Made by a program: the position numbers and the translations under genes | Part shown: positions 1-13,320 of the stretch, piece by piece | Numbering within the stretch: position 1 is the stretch's first letter | Layout of the letters: each line of letters begins with the position of its first letter | Notes under the pieces: generated by a model | Database searches by the model: none | Told to the model about the DNA's origin: nothing | What the model saw: only the letters and a program-made list of their open reading frames with translations | From: Gigaspora margarita | Taxonomy: Eukaryota; Glomeromycota; Glomeromycetes; Diversisporales; Gigasporaceae | NCBI GenBank assembly: GCA_009809945.1 | Contig: WTPW01000514.1 | Location: 1-64,000, forward strand | DNA: 64,000 nucleotides | Reading direction: 5' to 3'

Positions 1-1915
1 CTTAAAGGCTTCACAAATTTTAATAGCTAATAATATTTAATATAAAAATAATATCACAAAAAACAAGCTGCTATTTTGTAGTTTAGCTAATTTGCTACAA
101 CTTAGCAGGCTTACTTTTTTAAAAAACATTGTATACTTTTTTAATTAATGTGTTTAAAAGTATAGTATTTTTATAACGCGAAAATCATAATCAACTCTTT
201 TCAATGATCATCTGGACCATATTTTCTGACGGAAGAAAAACAAAAAGTTTTTTGTTGGAGTGTTGCCTGTACTTTTAGTATAGTAGGATAACACAGTAGG
301 CGGTTTTTATAAAGGTTAACTGCTTTTTCTCAGGGACTCCTTTGTATATTTGGCACACAAGCCAGAAGCGTATGTTGTGCAAGATAACTGGCAGAGTGCC
401 CTTGGTACAAGAAATTCTGGTAGAGAGCAAGAGCTTCTTCATCGACGAAGGCTACTGTGGTAAAACAGTAGGAAACAACAAAAAAATAAGTTTTTCTAAC
501 TATACATTCCCTTAGACCAAGAGAGAATTTATGAACCCCTTTTACCATATTTTTGCTGAGCTTTTTTTTGACTAGAATTTTGGCAAAAAAGTGGGAAATC
601 CGGTGTACCCCCTCCAAAAGATCGGCATTATTGTTCCTATCCTAATCGAGAAGAAGGCATGCAAGGTGGTAAACAGGAATAACGTGTGATGAGATGGTAA
701 CGCAAAGTTGTAGGCTGGTTGGGTTTAATTAAATTCTAGATTTTTCTTTTTTTTCTTTTCTTTTTGTACATATAACATATTCATTAATAGATATTTATAT
801 AGTGTTATATAATTTTTATCATTTAGTGTTTAGACGTATTAGCATCTTCATTTTCTATTTTTTCATGACTTTTTCTTTGTTTTTCTCTTTGTTTGTTTTT
901 CTTGGTTGTTTTTATTTTTGGGTTTGTTTGTTGGATTCATTTAGTTGTATATTCCCTCTTTTTTTATATATCCTTTCTTTTTCTTCGTCATTATGAGTAG
1001 CTTAGAGATGAAGTTTTTTGAAGGATTAGAATATGAAGAGGAAGCTAAGAGCCTTGTCGTAACTTTGGAGAAGTATAAGGTCAATAACTTAAACTAATTC
1101 TTGGTAGACAAATATCAGTGCAGTAGCCAGACTTGGATCTTTGTAAAAAGATCAGGTTCTGCACAGCCATAGTATTTAGTTTGCTGGTTGATATTCTTTG
1201 ATTTTTGGCAATTTGTATTAATTTTGGTTAAACTAATAAAGCTGGTGCAAGTGCTACTCAAGGTTCAAAAAAAATATATATATATATATAGTATTTTTAT
1301 AAGATATATAAAAATTTAGCTCAAAATGGGACAAGTCACATGATTTTGGCTTAATGCTATTGGCTAATTTAAATTAATTTTAAAATTAATTTTAAAATTA
1401 ATTTAAAATATTTTTTAATAATTAATTTTTAGCCAATCAAAATGCAAGAATTCACAAAGACATCAAATTTCAATATAAGGTATTATCTATATAATACTTT
1501 TGAAAAAAAACCAAATAAAAATGCTAGTTTAAAAATAGATACTTTGAAAATATAAAAATAATCTATAGTTGCAATAATATTATATAGTTTGATTAATTAA
1601 TACAAGTAGTTTAAATTTTATAGTTTTGTAGTATTTTTTTATATAATTTTATTTTATTTAATATTTATTAATTTAAAAATTTTGTACTTTATTATTATCT
1701 GTTATTATATTTAAAATTGATTGTTGTATTATATATTCTATATATAGTAATATCTAATAAATCAAATATTTTATATTTATTTTTTTTATTTTTAATTCTT
1801 TACAATATTTATATTAGTAAATTTTGATAACAATTAAAAATTTTTTTTGTTATTTTTATTTTTATTTTATTTGATTTAGAAGGTTTTTATATTTATATAT
1901 TTTGTAATAAATTTC
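1..1915. other. AT-rich spacer with possible gene debris
   Basis: Mostly very AT-rich DNA. Positions 180-720 are less AT-rich, and a 95-codon open frame runs on the minus strand (330-617), but I recognise no motif in it and regard coding as unproven. A short plus-strand frame, ATG at 993 to TAA at 1095-1097 (34 codons, rich in Glu and Lys), follows a pyrimidine-rich stretch and could be a first exon, but no convincing donor follows. A small hairpin (gatcttt...aaagatc) lies near 1137-1155. The stretch 1260-1915 is simple AT-rich sequence. Confidence 0.3.
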
Positions 1916-1930
1916 AATTTAAATTTTTAA

Positions 1931-2909
1931 TTTTTTTTTTTTTTGTGTGTCAAAGTTACTGCTATGGTATAAAGGCATTTATTCAAGCTTCTGAATCAAG
2001 AGTGCCTCCAAGGGCACCCGATATTTGTTACATTGATGAGAGTACAACTAGCCACATATACAACTTTTGGTTGTCTAATTTAAGTAGTCCGCCCGAAGGT
2101 TCTACACTAATTGCCATACCTGTAACCCGACTAGGGGTTATCTATTTAAACCCTCTGGTCTATGCTTTGCCTGTCAATCCTACTTGTATTGCCGGTACAG
2201 TTCTCCGATACATAAGTTAGTCAAGACCAGTCCCAGATTCTATGTGAACTCTCTTAGAACTAATTTATCCTTGTGGTACACTTGGTAGAGCAGTCCCTGT
2301 TCCACACAGATATTACCTATACTTCGGTAACTTACACTATAGCTTTACCCATATACTTGCAGTCAGGGCTAACTATTAAACCACTACTATTACCTACTTT
2401 TGCCCTTGTGAGGTTCACTCCAATCCCGATACCCACCACAACCTTCCTATCAGTCCTTCCTTAGTATCCCCAAACTTCCAAACCAGTTAGCCCAGAAGGA
2501 TCAGTCGGCCCAGCTTTAAGTGCCAAATGGACTCCCTCTCCTTGGTACATACTGCTGAAACACATGACCTTTTCCTCTGGTGCGACTCTGGCGGCCAGGT
2601 TGGTGGACTCTCTCCTCGAGAATCTTATCATCTGGTTTTCCGGCTCCAGTTTCTGATATTTCAATTATGGTTAGCACCATCAAAGATCTTTGCTACTTCC
2701 TCACTCGGGACTTCCAAATGGGTATCCATTTTCTGATCCTTGGATTTTGTGCGCCCGGCGGCTCCCATTCAAGATGGTGTACCAAAGGACCAATGAGGAG
2801 AAAGGTACCATAACACAGGCCTATTTTCCAAACTGTCGCCAGTAGGATTTGAACCCTAGACCTGTCGCTTGGGGTGACAACTTACCAACTTCTCTAAGTC
2901 GCCACACCC
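1931..2909 (-). mobile_element. tRNA-headed SINE-like element, copy 1
   Basis: On the minus strand the element starts with a tRNA-like head. It has an A-box-like TTAGAGAAGTTGG, an anticodon-arm-like hairpin (TGTC...GACA) and a B-box GGTTCAAATCC within about 75 nt. The body runs about 900 nt and ends in a poly-A run, seen as poly-T at 1931-1943 on the plus strand. Near-identical 15-nt flanks (aatttaaatttttaa at 1916-1930 and aatttaaaattttaa at 2910-2924) look like a target-site duplication. The element is clearly less AT-rich than its surroundings. A diverged copy lies at 41575-42599. Open frames inside it are short and not conserved between the copies. The length is unusual for a SINE, so a composite retroposon is possible. 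Confidence 0.75.
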
Positions 2910-3107
2910 AATTTAAAATTTTAATACTTTTATATTTTTTAGTTTAATTTTAATAATTTATTAAATTAACTAACTTTACTTCAAGATTATTTTTAATTAT
3001 ATTTAATTATCAATTTTTAATATTATATAGATTTGTTTGCTCTAATTTTATTTTTATTACTACTATATATTTATTTTAAATTACTAAATTAATATATCAA
3101 TTATTAT

Positions 3108-5211
3108 AAAACACACTTATGATGTTTTACCACCATAGGTAAATTAGATTTGCAAATCTATGTAACAAAAACAAAAAAAATAAATTTTTATAAAACAAAA
3201 AATAAATTTTGATTACTTTAGGGTTATGGTAAGGCCTGGAATTTTATTGAGGCATTAGTATATACAAAATTTAGCAAGAAATTTTTTTTATTACCCAAAG
3301 TTGGTTTCATAAGCAAAATTTTGAGATATGAATGTTTTTTTAAAAAAATAAACAAAAAATGAAATTTTATGCTATACCTGATCTTAAATTTTGATTGCCT
3401 ATTCTAATAGGTTTGTGTAACATAGTATAAAACACTAGTATTTTAAGCTAGCTAAATCAGCCGTGGCTAAGCCGGCTTAGCTGGCTAAACCAGCCGATAT
3501 AATGTGGTCAGCTGGCTAATACGGCTAAGGTCACCTCTAGTAATATGAATCAAAAATCGAATTAATCGATTAGTTGATCGAGTTGGCAACTAATCGATTG
3601 ACTATCACAAACACAATTCAACTAATTAATTAATCGATTACCAACTAATTGATCAATTGATTAACTAATTATTCAATTATCAGTTATTCGATTCTGATTA
3701 ATCAATTAGTCGTCTATATGCTGATATGGTCCGGTGCAAAAATGTAGATACATGACATATCTTATAATAAAAAAAATTTTGAAATTTAATATAAGTATTT
3801 AAATGCATTTATTTATTACTCAGGTCTGCGGATTTATTTTAATGTAAATTTTATTAAAAAATTTTATTTTTGTAAAAATTTTTATTAATGACTTATTTTT
3901 TCAATTTGTAAAATGCAAAAATATGAATAAATTAAAATTAAATAATTAATTTATCTATATATAAAAGTTTTTTAATTTTTAATTATCTATTTATAATTTT
4001 TTTGTACTAAATAAACCAATTTCTAAGTTATCTATTAATATAAAATTTATTATCTTTTTATATACATATTGTTGTGTAATAATGTTTTTAAAATTTAGTA
4101 TTTTTTTTAAAAAAAGCAAAAAAATACCTTTTAAAAATAACTATATTTTTGTTACTAATTTACAAGTTTGTAAGTTTTTATTGTATAATTATATTGCTAT
4201 ATATATGCTAAATATATAGTTAAAATTTTAGCTTAATTGAATCAGTAGTTGTTAAAATATAAATTTTTAAATATTTAATAATAATTACTATATATAAAAT
4301 TACTATATATAGTTATATATAAAACTTTATTAAAAAAAAATAATTTTTAATCTATATTTTAACAACTACTAATCCAATTAAGTTAAAATTTTAACTGTAT
4401 ATTTAGCATATGCATGGCAAGGCAGTTGCGTAGTACAAGCTTCTAAAGTTGCATATTGGTGGCGAAAATAATTTTTTTTTTAAAAAAAATTTTTTTTAAT
4501 TTTTTTTTTTTTTTAAAATAGGATTTTTTAAAAAATTAATAATAAAATAAATTTATTAAAAATGACAATAAAAATTATATCAAAACGTAGCTTAGGTCTT
4601 TCTTTATTTGAAATAAAAAAATTATAAATAAATAACTAAAATTGAAAAACTTTTATATGTAGAGAAAATAACGTTTAGTTTTTGTGTATCTACATTTTCG
4701 CACTGGCTACTAGCTGCTATGACCTATTTAAATTCATTAACTATCGAAAGCACTTAAAAAATAGCTGTTTAAGCAGTTTACGGTACTACCAGATGCTTAA
4801 CTAATCGACCAATCAGTTAATTATTAATCGAATATTTGATTAATCAATTAATCGATTAGTTGATGTAATCAACTATAATCGACTTTTTACAACCACCAAT
4901 CGATTACACACTAATTTGCATTTTCATAAAATTATCAAACGTACTATTTAATTAAAGCAATTCAGCAATTTATATTAAACTGCATATTTTATTTATATTA
5001 TTTAAAAATTATAGTTGATTACCTGTGTATTTTGGATATAGAATAAATTATTATCGTAATATAACTGATAAAGTGTGATACATTATTAGTTCTGAATTAT
5101 TCCGAAAGTATATTAGCCAGCCGCTTAGCCGATATTTTGGTCGACTGGCTTAGCCAGCCGACCAAAATCATGCGGCTTAAATCACTATAAAACACCATAG
5201 GTGCGTTTTAG
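3108..5211. mobile_element. Long fold-back (inverted-repeat) element
   Basis: The two halves are imperfect reverse complements along most of their length. The outer ends pair (aaaacacacttatgatgttt near 3112 against its complement near 5190-5210). Further inside, GC-richer ccagccg/ggctaagc tracts (3460-3530 and 5115-5180), taatcgatta-rich tracts (3550-3710 and 4790-4910), a gcaaaaatgtagataca block (3735 and 4690), a long T/A-rich block (3958-4003 and 4613-4664) and an inner block (4200-4262 and 4347-4412) all pair in order. No transposase frame lies inside. It is most simply a non-autonomous fold-back element; I could not define a target duplication. Confidence 0.7.
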
Positions 5212-8200
5212 TAAAACTCTTAATATATTACTAGATTTTTGATTTAAATTTTATTAAATTTTATTAATAAAGTGCATTACAGTACACCTGTGCAAAATAA
5301 TAAAATTTTTAATACTGTATATTTAAAAAAAAAAAATTAAAAAATAACTAACTAGAAATAAACATGATTATTTTATTTTTAGAATTAGAAACAATTTTAA
5401 AATAAGATTAGAATTATATACTGTATAAAAGTTCAAATTTTTAGTTATAGTTAAAATTTTGGAGGTTTAAAATGTTTTTATTTAAAATTCTTAATTTTAA
5501 TTACTTGATATGTTTTTTGAAATATAATATTATGATAATTATTAGCATTGATTATATTAGCAAAATTCAATTACAATTATATAAAATTTTATTAATATAA
5601 TATATAAATTAAAATTAAATTGCAACAAGTTGTACTAAAATCTAAAAAAGTTTTTTTAAACGACATTTATAAACAATAAAAAAAAAAAAATTATTAAATA
5701 ACCAAGTATTGTTTGTAATTATAAAAGCTTGAGCATGCTTAAACATGCTCAGATATGCTTGGACATGCTTGGAAATGCTTGGACATTTCTTTGGATAACA
5801 AAAAAACGAACGTACAACATTGCTTGGCGGTGATGATGATCACGATAATCACGATAATACTCATGAAATAAAATGTTAACCACCATTATTACCGGTAATA
5901 TAAAATTCTTTTTTAGATTAAATTTAATAGTTGTCATTGATGATTAGTTTTAGTTAGTAGTAGATCAGTTGGTCTTATTAACTAACTTCAGAATCTTTGG
6001 TACCTATCCAATAACCAATAAAATAACGATAAAATAAATAAAATAAAATAAAAAGTTAAAATTAAGAATTGATTATATTTTTATTTACAATTTGTTTAAA
6101 TGAAAGAAATAAAGTTTATAAATACAACTCAAATAAGGTTAAAGTATTGGATCTTTGTTCATTAACATAAACTAATTATAACATATATATTGTACATTCT
6201 CATGAAGAGAATCGGATTACGCAATTCTAGTGTTACAAATAAGGGTTGGCGGCTAAAATTTAATCTCGCAATAATTGCATAATACTTTAATAGGCAAAGA
6301 AAGTATACTTTTTAAAAAAGTCTTTTTAAATAAAAATGACAAATAACAAGTAACTTTAGATACGTATTCACATAACATGCATGAAAATCATCCAAAAGAG
6401 TTTATAAAAAAAAAAGCCCAGACTTTAATTAATATAGATTAAAAATAAAAAAAGATACGTACCTACATAAGTACGAGAATTAAATATTGAAATATTATCA
6501 AAGTACACATGTATTGCTGTCCTGTACAGTACTGTACATACCTGTTTACTATATCGACACTATATGGTATCTGGTACTAAAAAGGACTATTCACGCTGTC
6601 ATCCATATATAGATCTACCATATCTGGATTCGAATAAAAGAGTTTCAGCGGAATTTAACAGTTGATTACGTAAAAGAGTGAATACAAAAACTTTACCTGT
6701 TACGTACGTACAGTAAAAACGCCGATATTTGAAAGGTTGACTAGTCAAATTTAGTAAAATAACTTTAATAGTTCTTGACGCGAAACTTTTATGAAACCGA
6801 AAGAGGATAACCCATAAAAATTAGAACATATATGCATATAAATAATTATAAATAAAAGTAAAAAAGAAAAACCCAAGAAAATAAATATACAAGTATACAA
6901 GTGGAAAATTTAAAAAGGATTTATTACTATATAATAAGTACAGAAGTAAGGAAACAAGTTTTTTCGCAGTTTATTTATGACAATAAAATTTTAAGAGATA
7001 ATGCTATTGTTTAAAAATTTCATTTTCCCACATAATAAATCTTAATAAATCTTAATAAAATCTTGATAAGGAAATTACATCAGATTAGATAACGGCTTTG
7101 AAATAAAACGTGTAACTATTATAACTATTACAACTATTACAACTATTACAGTATTAGAGTATTAGTAAACAAATTAATTACTGCGGTTTAATATTAGTGA
7201 TATTAGTGGTTCTAAAGATTTCACGACCAAATGCAAATACATCTTTGGGGATATTCACATGATAGTCATTACTAATATAATTTAATATCATTGTTAAATT
7301 ATCATTATAATTTGTCATGAGATCAACGTCAAGACAATAGGTAAACACGGGTACGTAGGAACTTTTATATAATTTACCAAATTTATTGCTAAATATAATT
7401 TTTAATCATCTTTGAACAATAAATAAATACGTTTTATTTTAACCTTAAAAAAATAAATGCGTTTATTTTATTTAACTTTTAACTTTTAACAAATACAGAA
7501 ATATACAGAAATAAAGAACTATCCTATTTTAGAAGCGTCAAAAGTAATACCGGTTTGTAAATTAAAATTTGATTAATATAAACCTTTTTTAGTCATTTTG
7601 TGACTTTTCTCTTAAAAAAAAAATTTACTACCATACGTATCATATATTGTACTATGTAATTACGTATGTACTTACGTGTTTAATTTAATATATTAATATG
7701 ATATGTTCTCGTTCATTCTACGTATACCGGTAAAAGTAAGATTAATACAGGAATAAATCGATTTTAGGATAATTTTTTTTTTGCATACGTAAAAATAAAT
7801 TTAGAAAAAATGTGGGGGGAATTATGAATTATCTGTTATCTGTTATCTGTATGGTATTTGTTATGGTATCTGTTTATGGTATTTGGTAAATAATTAATGA
7901 AATGAACAATGGATGATAACCTTTTCATTGTATTAATTTATAAATTAGGTTAAGTAGTTTAAGGAATATTTGTTATTTTATGGGGTTTAGTTAACGTTAG
8001 AAAAATTAGAAAAGGATTAGAAAAAGATTATAAAAGATTATAAAAGATTATAAAAGATTATAAAAGATTAGAAAAGGATTAGAAAAAAGATTAGAGAAGG
8101 ATTAGAAAAGGATCAGAGAAGGATTAGAAAAGGATTAGAGAAGGATCACACACAAACCACAAAAACCAACACAAACCAACAAAAAACCAACACAAACCAA

Positions 8201-9990
8201 CAAAACCAACAAAAACACGCAAAAATACACAAGAATACACAAAATACACAAAGGAGGTCTTTTAAATGTACAGTATATAAAAAAAAATTTTTTTTTGTGG
8301 GGGAAAATTAAATATATCCTGAAGAAGTTTCGCATAGAATTGCATGACCTCATTAATATACGGATTTTTTATTGCCACGTTTTTGATAGCTAAAATTAAC
8401 TAAAAAAAAAATATGAATAAAAATTTGTCACATAATCTTTGGTTCAAATTTTTTCAAATTTTTACTTTATTTATGATGATACAATATATTTATTTTTATA
8501 TTTTATAATATATAATAAGTTTTTTACCGCAGAAAAAAACGAGATCGTCGATCGTCTTTGAGTTTTTACGCAGTTTTTTTCTCAATAAAATAAACGGATA
8601 AACAGTAAATCATTATGAGTCAGATGAGTCAGCTTAATTAATAGTTAGTAAAATTTATGACATATTATAGGTTGGAAAATTTATCCTAAAAATAAATTTA
8701 AACTATAGAAAAAAAAGAGAGAATATTTATGATAGGTAAATTTATAATGTAATGATAAATTAATTATATAACTTAATTATGTAATTAATATAAAATTAAT
8801 ATAAAATTAATATAATTAATATAATTAATATATAACAGAATAATAATAATACGTGGAATTTTTTTTATATATGCCAATTAAAATCCCTAAGAATATAATT
8901 TACGTGTATTGAAGAATAGGTTCAACTTTATATGATGCAGTGAAAATCAAAAACTTACAGTTTTAAGCTTGGCGGTAAAATATAAATTGTATCACATAGT
9001 AACGAATAAGCAAATTGGCATCTAAGTGTTACGGTATTTTTACAAACCACGCGAGAATTTTCATTGTTCCTATTCATTCATTAACTTTGATTTTTTCTTT
9101 GTTCTAAATAAAAAAAAGAATATGGTAATATGATTAAAGAAATATTACTGTAGAAACATCCAGTTATCGTTAAGTTGATCAAGTTTAAAAGATTTCTATG
9201 ATGATATTTGATATTTTCTTTAAAGAATTATTATATCTTTTTTTGGTATTGTATTTTGTAAGAGGGTACATAGGATCAATTAAACTTTAAAATCATTTAT
9301 ATAATATAATATTATGTTCCTGAACGCTTTTTTTTTTACTGCGTATAATGAATTAAAAAATAATTTATAATCGGTTAAATAAATAAATATATATATGTAT
9401 ATATATGTGTATATATATATAATTTTTCTATTATACATTTTTTTTTTCTTTTACATTTTTCTTTTGCCGATTATATAACATAATTAGAAGCAGAAAATCT
9501 GAAAATGTTTAGAGATAGTTCTTTAATTACAACACGGAAAAGATTTTCCGATTACGTTTTAAATAAAATTACATCATTAAAGAATTTTGGAACATCTTTC
9601 TAAATTACCTGACTGAAACAAAATTTAAAAGATAGATAGATTATATAGTATTATTATATTATAAAATCCCGAACTTTTTTCATTAAAAGAATTGTTTACA
9701 GGAAAAAAAGGCCCAACAAAATAAAAATAAAATAAAATATAAAAAAAAAAAAAAAAACGACGAGCGGTGGTGCAGTAATGTATTTTACTGTGTGTGCTGT
9801 GTATTTGCTGTGTGTGTTTTTTTCATTATGCATTGTCATACTATAAAATGCCGAATTCTCTTCTTTTGGATATATTGTAACATCAAGGATTGCCAAGTAA
9901 GCAAAACTTTATTAAGGGCGCAGACATTACAAATAAGTATAAAAAGATTTGATTCTCATCTATGCTAAAAAGTAAAAAATTTTTGTACGT
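5212..9990. other. Gene-poor AT-rich spacer with simple repeats
   Basis: No complete gene is supported here. Tandem motifs include a decamer like catgcttgga (5736-5790), aactattac repeats (7115-7150), aaaagattat/aaaggattag units (7985-8150) followed by an accaacaca-rich tract (8150-8240), and attaatataa units near 8790-8830. A TA-dinucleotide tract lies near 9387-9420. A possible exon at 7178-7388 is listed separately. The stretch just upstream of 10011 is presumably promoter/5' UTR for the HMG-like gene, and a short GC-rich patch (ggctgcgccgcg) lies about 15 nt before its start codon. Confidence 0.5.
7178..7388 (-). CDS. Possible terminal exon of an unrecognised gene
   Basis: On the minus strand a 70-codon open stretch follows a plausible acceptor (tatatttag) and ends at TAA 7178-7180. 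The predicted residues are not dominated by Lys/Phe/Tyr as random AT-rich frames are. They contain short segments such as TYCLDVDLM and IPKDVFAFGREIF. I do not recognise a family. No convincing upstream exon was found between 7390 and 9900, so this may be the relic of a gene, one exon of a gene I cannot assemble, or chance. Confidence 0.3.
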
Positions 9991-10010
9991 ACGGCTGCGC
10001 CGCGTTTTAC

Positions 10011-10825
10011 ATGACAGACCAAAGAAACCTGCAGAATGGTATTGCGGCGACACGATTAGGCGAAGGAAATGAAAATACACATTACTCTCAACAAATGAGT
10101 GGTTCAATTTCGCCACTACCATATCTCTCATTACCTCCAACTGACCAAGCTCAAGATTTGGCTTTGGACTTATTTCAAACTTACAAGGGAAATTTTCCCC
10201 TAAATGCATATGAAATTTACCGATATTTATATATTAAATATATAAATTCTCGAGGAGTACAAACAACTGAACCTGAACTAACTACATTCATACAAAATGC
10301 TTGGTCAAAAGAATCAAATAAAGTAAGAGAATTTTATCAGACGGTCGAAAGTATGTACTCTAAAATGTTAGGTACATCTCATATATCCGTCATGTCGCCA
10401 AACTCGAGTGGTTTATTATCAAACTCTATCAACCTTATTCAAGATGATACTGGTCCTGATTTTTGCTTATTCCACGCAAATAATCTTCAATCATGTAAGT
10501 AAACCTTTTTATTTTATTTTTTAATAAAATTCATTTATATCATTTATATCATATCTGATATAATACATATTGATATCATTTTTTTTTTTTAAAATAAATC
10601 TAATATAAAAATATTTTTTTTTTAAAAAAATTTTTTCTAGTTGGTCCACCTACACCTAGGTCCATTAATGCCAGCCCTTTTGATACTTCTAATATTTATG
10701 GGTCAAGAAATGACGGTGACGATAAACTTTTCTTCCCTTCGCTATCAGATATTCAAAGAAGACCAGACGACCACTTGGAAGAATTTTCTGCAGATTCAGA
10801 TGAATTTAATTTTCCATTGTTTTAA
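10011..10825 (+). CDS. Divergent HMG-box-like protein, two exons
   Basis: Exon 1 is 10011-10494 and exon 2 is 10641-10825, with donor gtaagt and acceptor ttttttctag; the phases join cleanly and give 222 residues. Residues 61-120 resemble an HMG/MATA-HMG box: a PLNAYEIYRY motif where family members have P-NAF-LYR, then a Trp at about 98 and a VREFY segment matching the end of helix 2. The fit is partial, and several basic DNA-contact positions of a canonical box are replaced. The N-terminus is polar and Gln/Ser/Pro rich; the C-terminus is acidic and ends PLF. In HMG families this fold binds or bends DNA in the nucleus; here DNA binding is inferred. ATG 10011 was chosen as the first Met of the long frame. 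A degenerate relative that has lost DNA binding is the main alternative. Confidence 0.7.
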
Positions 10826-11115
10826 AAAAGAAAAAAAAACAAAAAAAAGAAAAAAAGAAAAAAAAAGAAAAAAAAAAAAATTCATATCTTATTGGGTGAT
10901 ATCACGGATGCTCTGATGCTCCTTTGGATTTGGTTTTTTTTTCGATTATACGTAAAGCGCAGTCAAAAACTATCGTCGATCATGCGATTTATATACATAT
11001 ATATCTTTTGGTTAACTCATCTAAGTCCCAATGATCCTAATGATTTATAAAAAAAGTTATGAGACGAATTATGAGATGGATTTTGGAGATGGACGGATCT
11101 TGTGATCTTGTGGGT

Positions 11116-11151
<36 letters not shown>

Positions 11152-11243
11152 NNNNNNNNNNNNNNNNNNNNNNNNNNNNNNNNNNNNNNNNNNNNNNNNN
11201 NNNNNNNNNNNNNNNNNNNNNNNNNNNNNNNNNNNNNNNNNNN

Positions 11244-11324
<81 letters not shown>

Positions 11325-11540
11325 ATTGGGACGATTTAATTTAATTTTAACTGTAAATTATTTAAGTTATGTATGCTTTTTATGCAAATTCATGTACGTA
11401 CATTAATTATGTCTATGCTTTTTATGATTTTTAAAAATATATATATTCGCTCCTTTATATATATATATATATTCCGTCGTCGTATTGTTAAAGAACTGTG
11501 ATATTTATTATTTTTATTATTTTTATTTTTATTATTATTG

Positions 11541-11572
<32 letters not shown>

Positions 11573-13265
11573 GAATGTTATGGAAAAAAAGTTAAAAAAA
11601 GTGATCCCGTCTTCCGAAAAATATATATATTTTTTTAAAAAAAAATTCATTTGACGTATTTGACGTGGTTGACGTGGTTGAACGAGGGAATCTCATGGTG
11701 CACGCGGTTTCACATGCGAGAAATTTTATTAATACATACGCATAAACTAACATGGATTCGAACTATGATTTATTATTATTATTTATTATTATTATATTTC
11801 TTATATTATCTGTTATATTATCTGTTATATTATCTGTTATATTATCTGTTTATTTATCGTTTATATGATTTATATGAATTATTATTATTATTATTATTAT
11901 TATTTATCGTTTATTTATCGTTTATTTATCGTTATTTATTGTAATATTGATATCGGTAAATTAAGATATAAATAAATGCGCTTTAAAAAAAATTTTTGAT
12001 CAAGTACTTACTTGTTTGCAAATGCCCTTTGGCCACTTGGCAAAGGAAATGTCAAATAAATAAGGAATACAAATATTTATTGCGTATCTGTAAATAAAAG
12101 AACCGGTATATTTTTCTTTAAGTTCTTGTTTGTTTCACAGTTTACGTATTATTACTATTATTGTCATAGTAAAATATCATCACGAGACATTTTAAAAAGC
12201 ACGTCGTTTTCTATCAAAGAATTTTATTATTATTATTATTATTATTTTCCAAGAATTCTATTATTTTTTGTCCAATAATATAAATCTATATTAAATATAT
12301 TATTAAATATATTATTAAATATATTATTAAATATATTATATTAAATATATTAAAAAATATTAAATAGATTTAAATAGATAAATAGATAATTCATATGAGA
12401 TTCATTCAATAACATATTCATTCAATAAGGATGTACAAATTGTTTCTCATCTGTTTTATCATTATCAGGATTTTATTTTGAATATTTTTATTTATTTTTT
12501 TTTTTATTTTTTTTTTTTTTGATTTAAAAAAATCTGATTTTCTCCACAAAGGCAGTATGACGAATATGTCGTGCACAGTAAACACAATGTATGAATCCAT
12601 TCTTTTCAATGAGAAGTAACAAAAACATTTAAAAAGAAAAAAAAAAATTGTCATTTACATCATCATTTTAAAATTATCTAAATTATCTAAATCATTTCTA
12701 ATTATTCTAATTATTCTAATTATTCTAATTTTTTAAAAATTTCCTATACGGCCTTAACTCGTGATTAAAACTAAAAAAAAAATTTGGTATATGATCGTCA
12801 ATCTTTGTCAGTTTTTTTGTCGATTTTTTTATGTCACTTTTTACTGGCGTCAAAATTTATACCGTATATATTATTAACAAAAAGATTAACGTATAAAAAT
12901 TCATTATTATCCATATATTTATCTTCATTATATGTAAAGTTTCTCATTGACTTTTCCTTTATAACGTATAATCTGTATATGTTAATATGATTTTCTTCAA
13001 TGAGAAGCCAATCAAATTCATTTTTCAATGACGATTTTAATCTTCATATTACTATAAACTTTTATGTAATAGTATCAAAATTTTCTTATATTAATTTCAC
13101 AAAAACGCCGATATTACATATAAATACGACATGAGCTCACTATAATTTGCATGATGAATCTTAAAAAAAAAAAAAAAAATTTTTTTTTTCCTTACAATAA
13201 ACTTTCCCTATCACATAACATACACACGTACACATACACAAAATAACTTGTAAATATTATACATA

Positions 13266-13316
<51 letters not shown>

Positions 13317-13320
13317 GTAA
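10826..13320. other. Low-complexity spacer containing an assembly gap
   Basis: This holds an A-rich tract right after the HMG-like stop, the gap described below, TA and ATT microsatellites (11455-11470, 11540-11575, 11770-11940), four to five copies of a tattatctgtta unit (11805-11855), an attattaaatat array (12290-12350) and a poly-A run at 13279-13312 close to the next start codon. No gene is supported; frames here encode Asn, Tyr or Leu runs produced by the microsatellites. Confidence 0.6.
11152..11243. other. Assembly gap (92 N) between poly-T and poly-A
   Basis: The gap is preceded by about 35 T (to 11151) and followed by 79 A (11244-11322). A poly-T facing a poly-A could form a hairpin in the template, or represent two homopolymer read ends scaffolded together. 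The true content is unknown. Confidence 0.9.

Noticed and set aside
330..617. 95-codon minus-strand frame
   Set aside because: No recognisable domain, no supporting splice or homology evidence; kept only as possible debris in the spacer description.
6202..6285. 27-codon ATG frame in the 5-10 kb spacer
   Set aside because: Too short, with no splice sites or motif to support it.
8020..8240. Possible CRISPR-like direct repeats
   Set aside because: Units are about 10-12 bp simple repeats without unique spacers, in a eukaryotic context.
11690..11765. B-box-like gttcgaatcc on the minus strand, suggesting a tRNA
   Set aside because: The upstream side is only ATT microsatellite; there is no A box, anticodon arm or acceptor stem.
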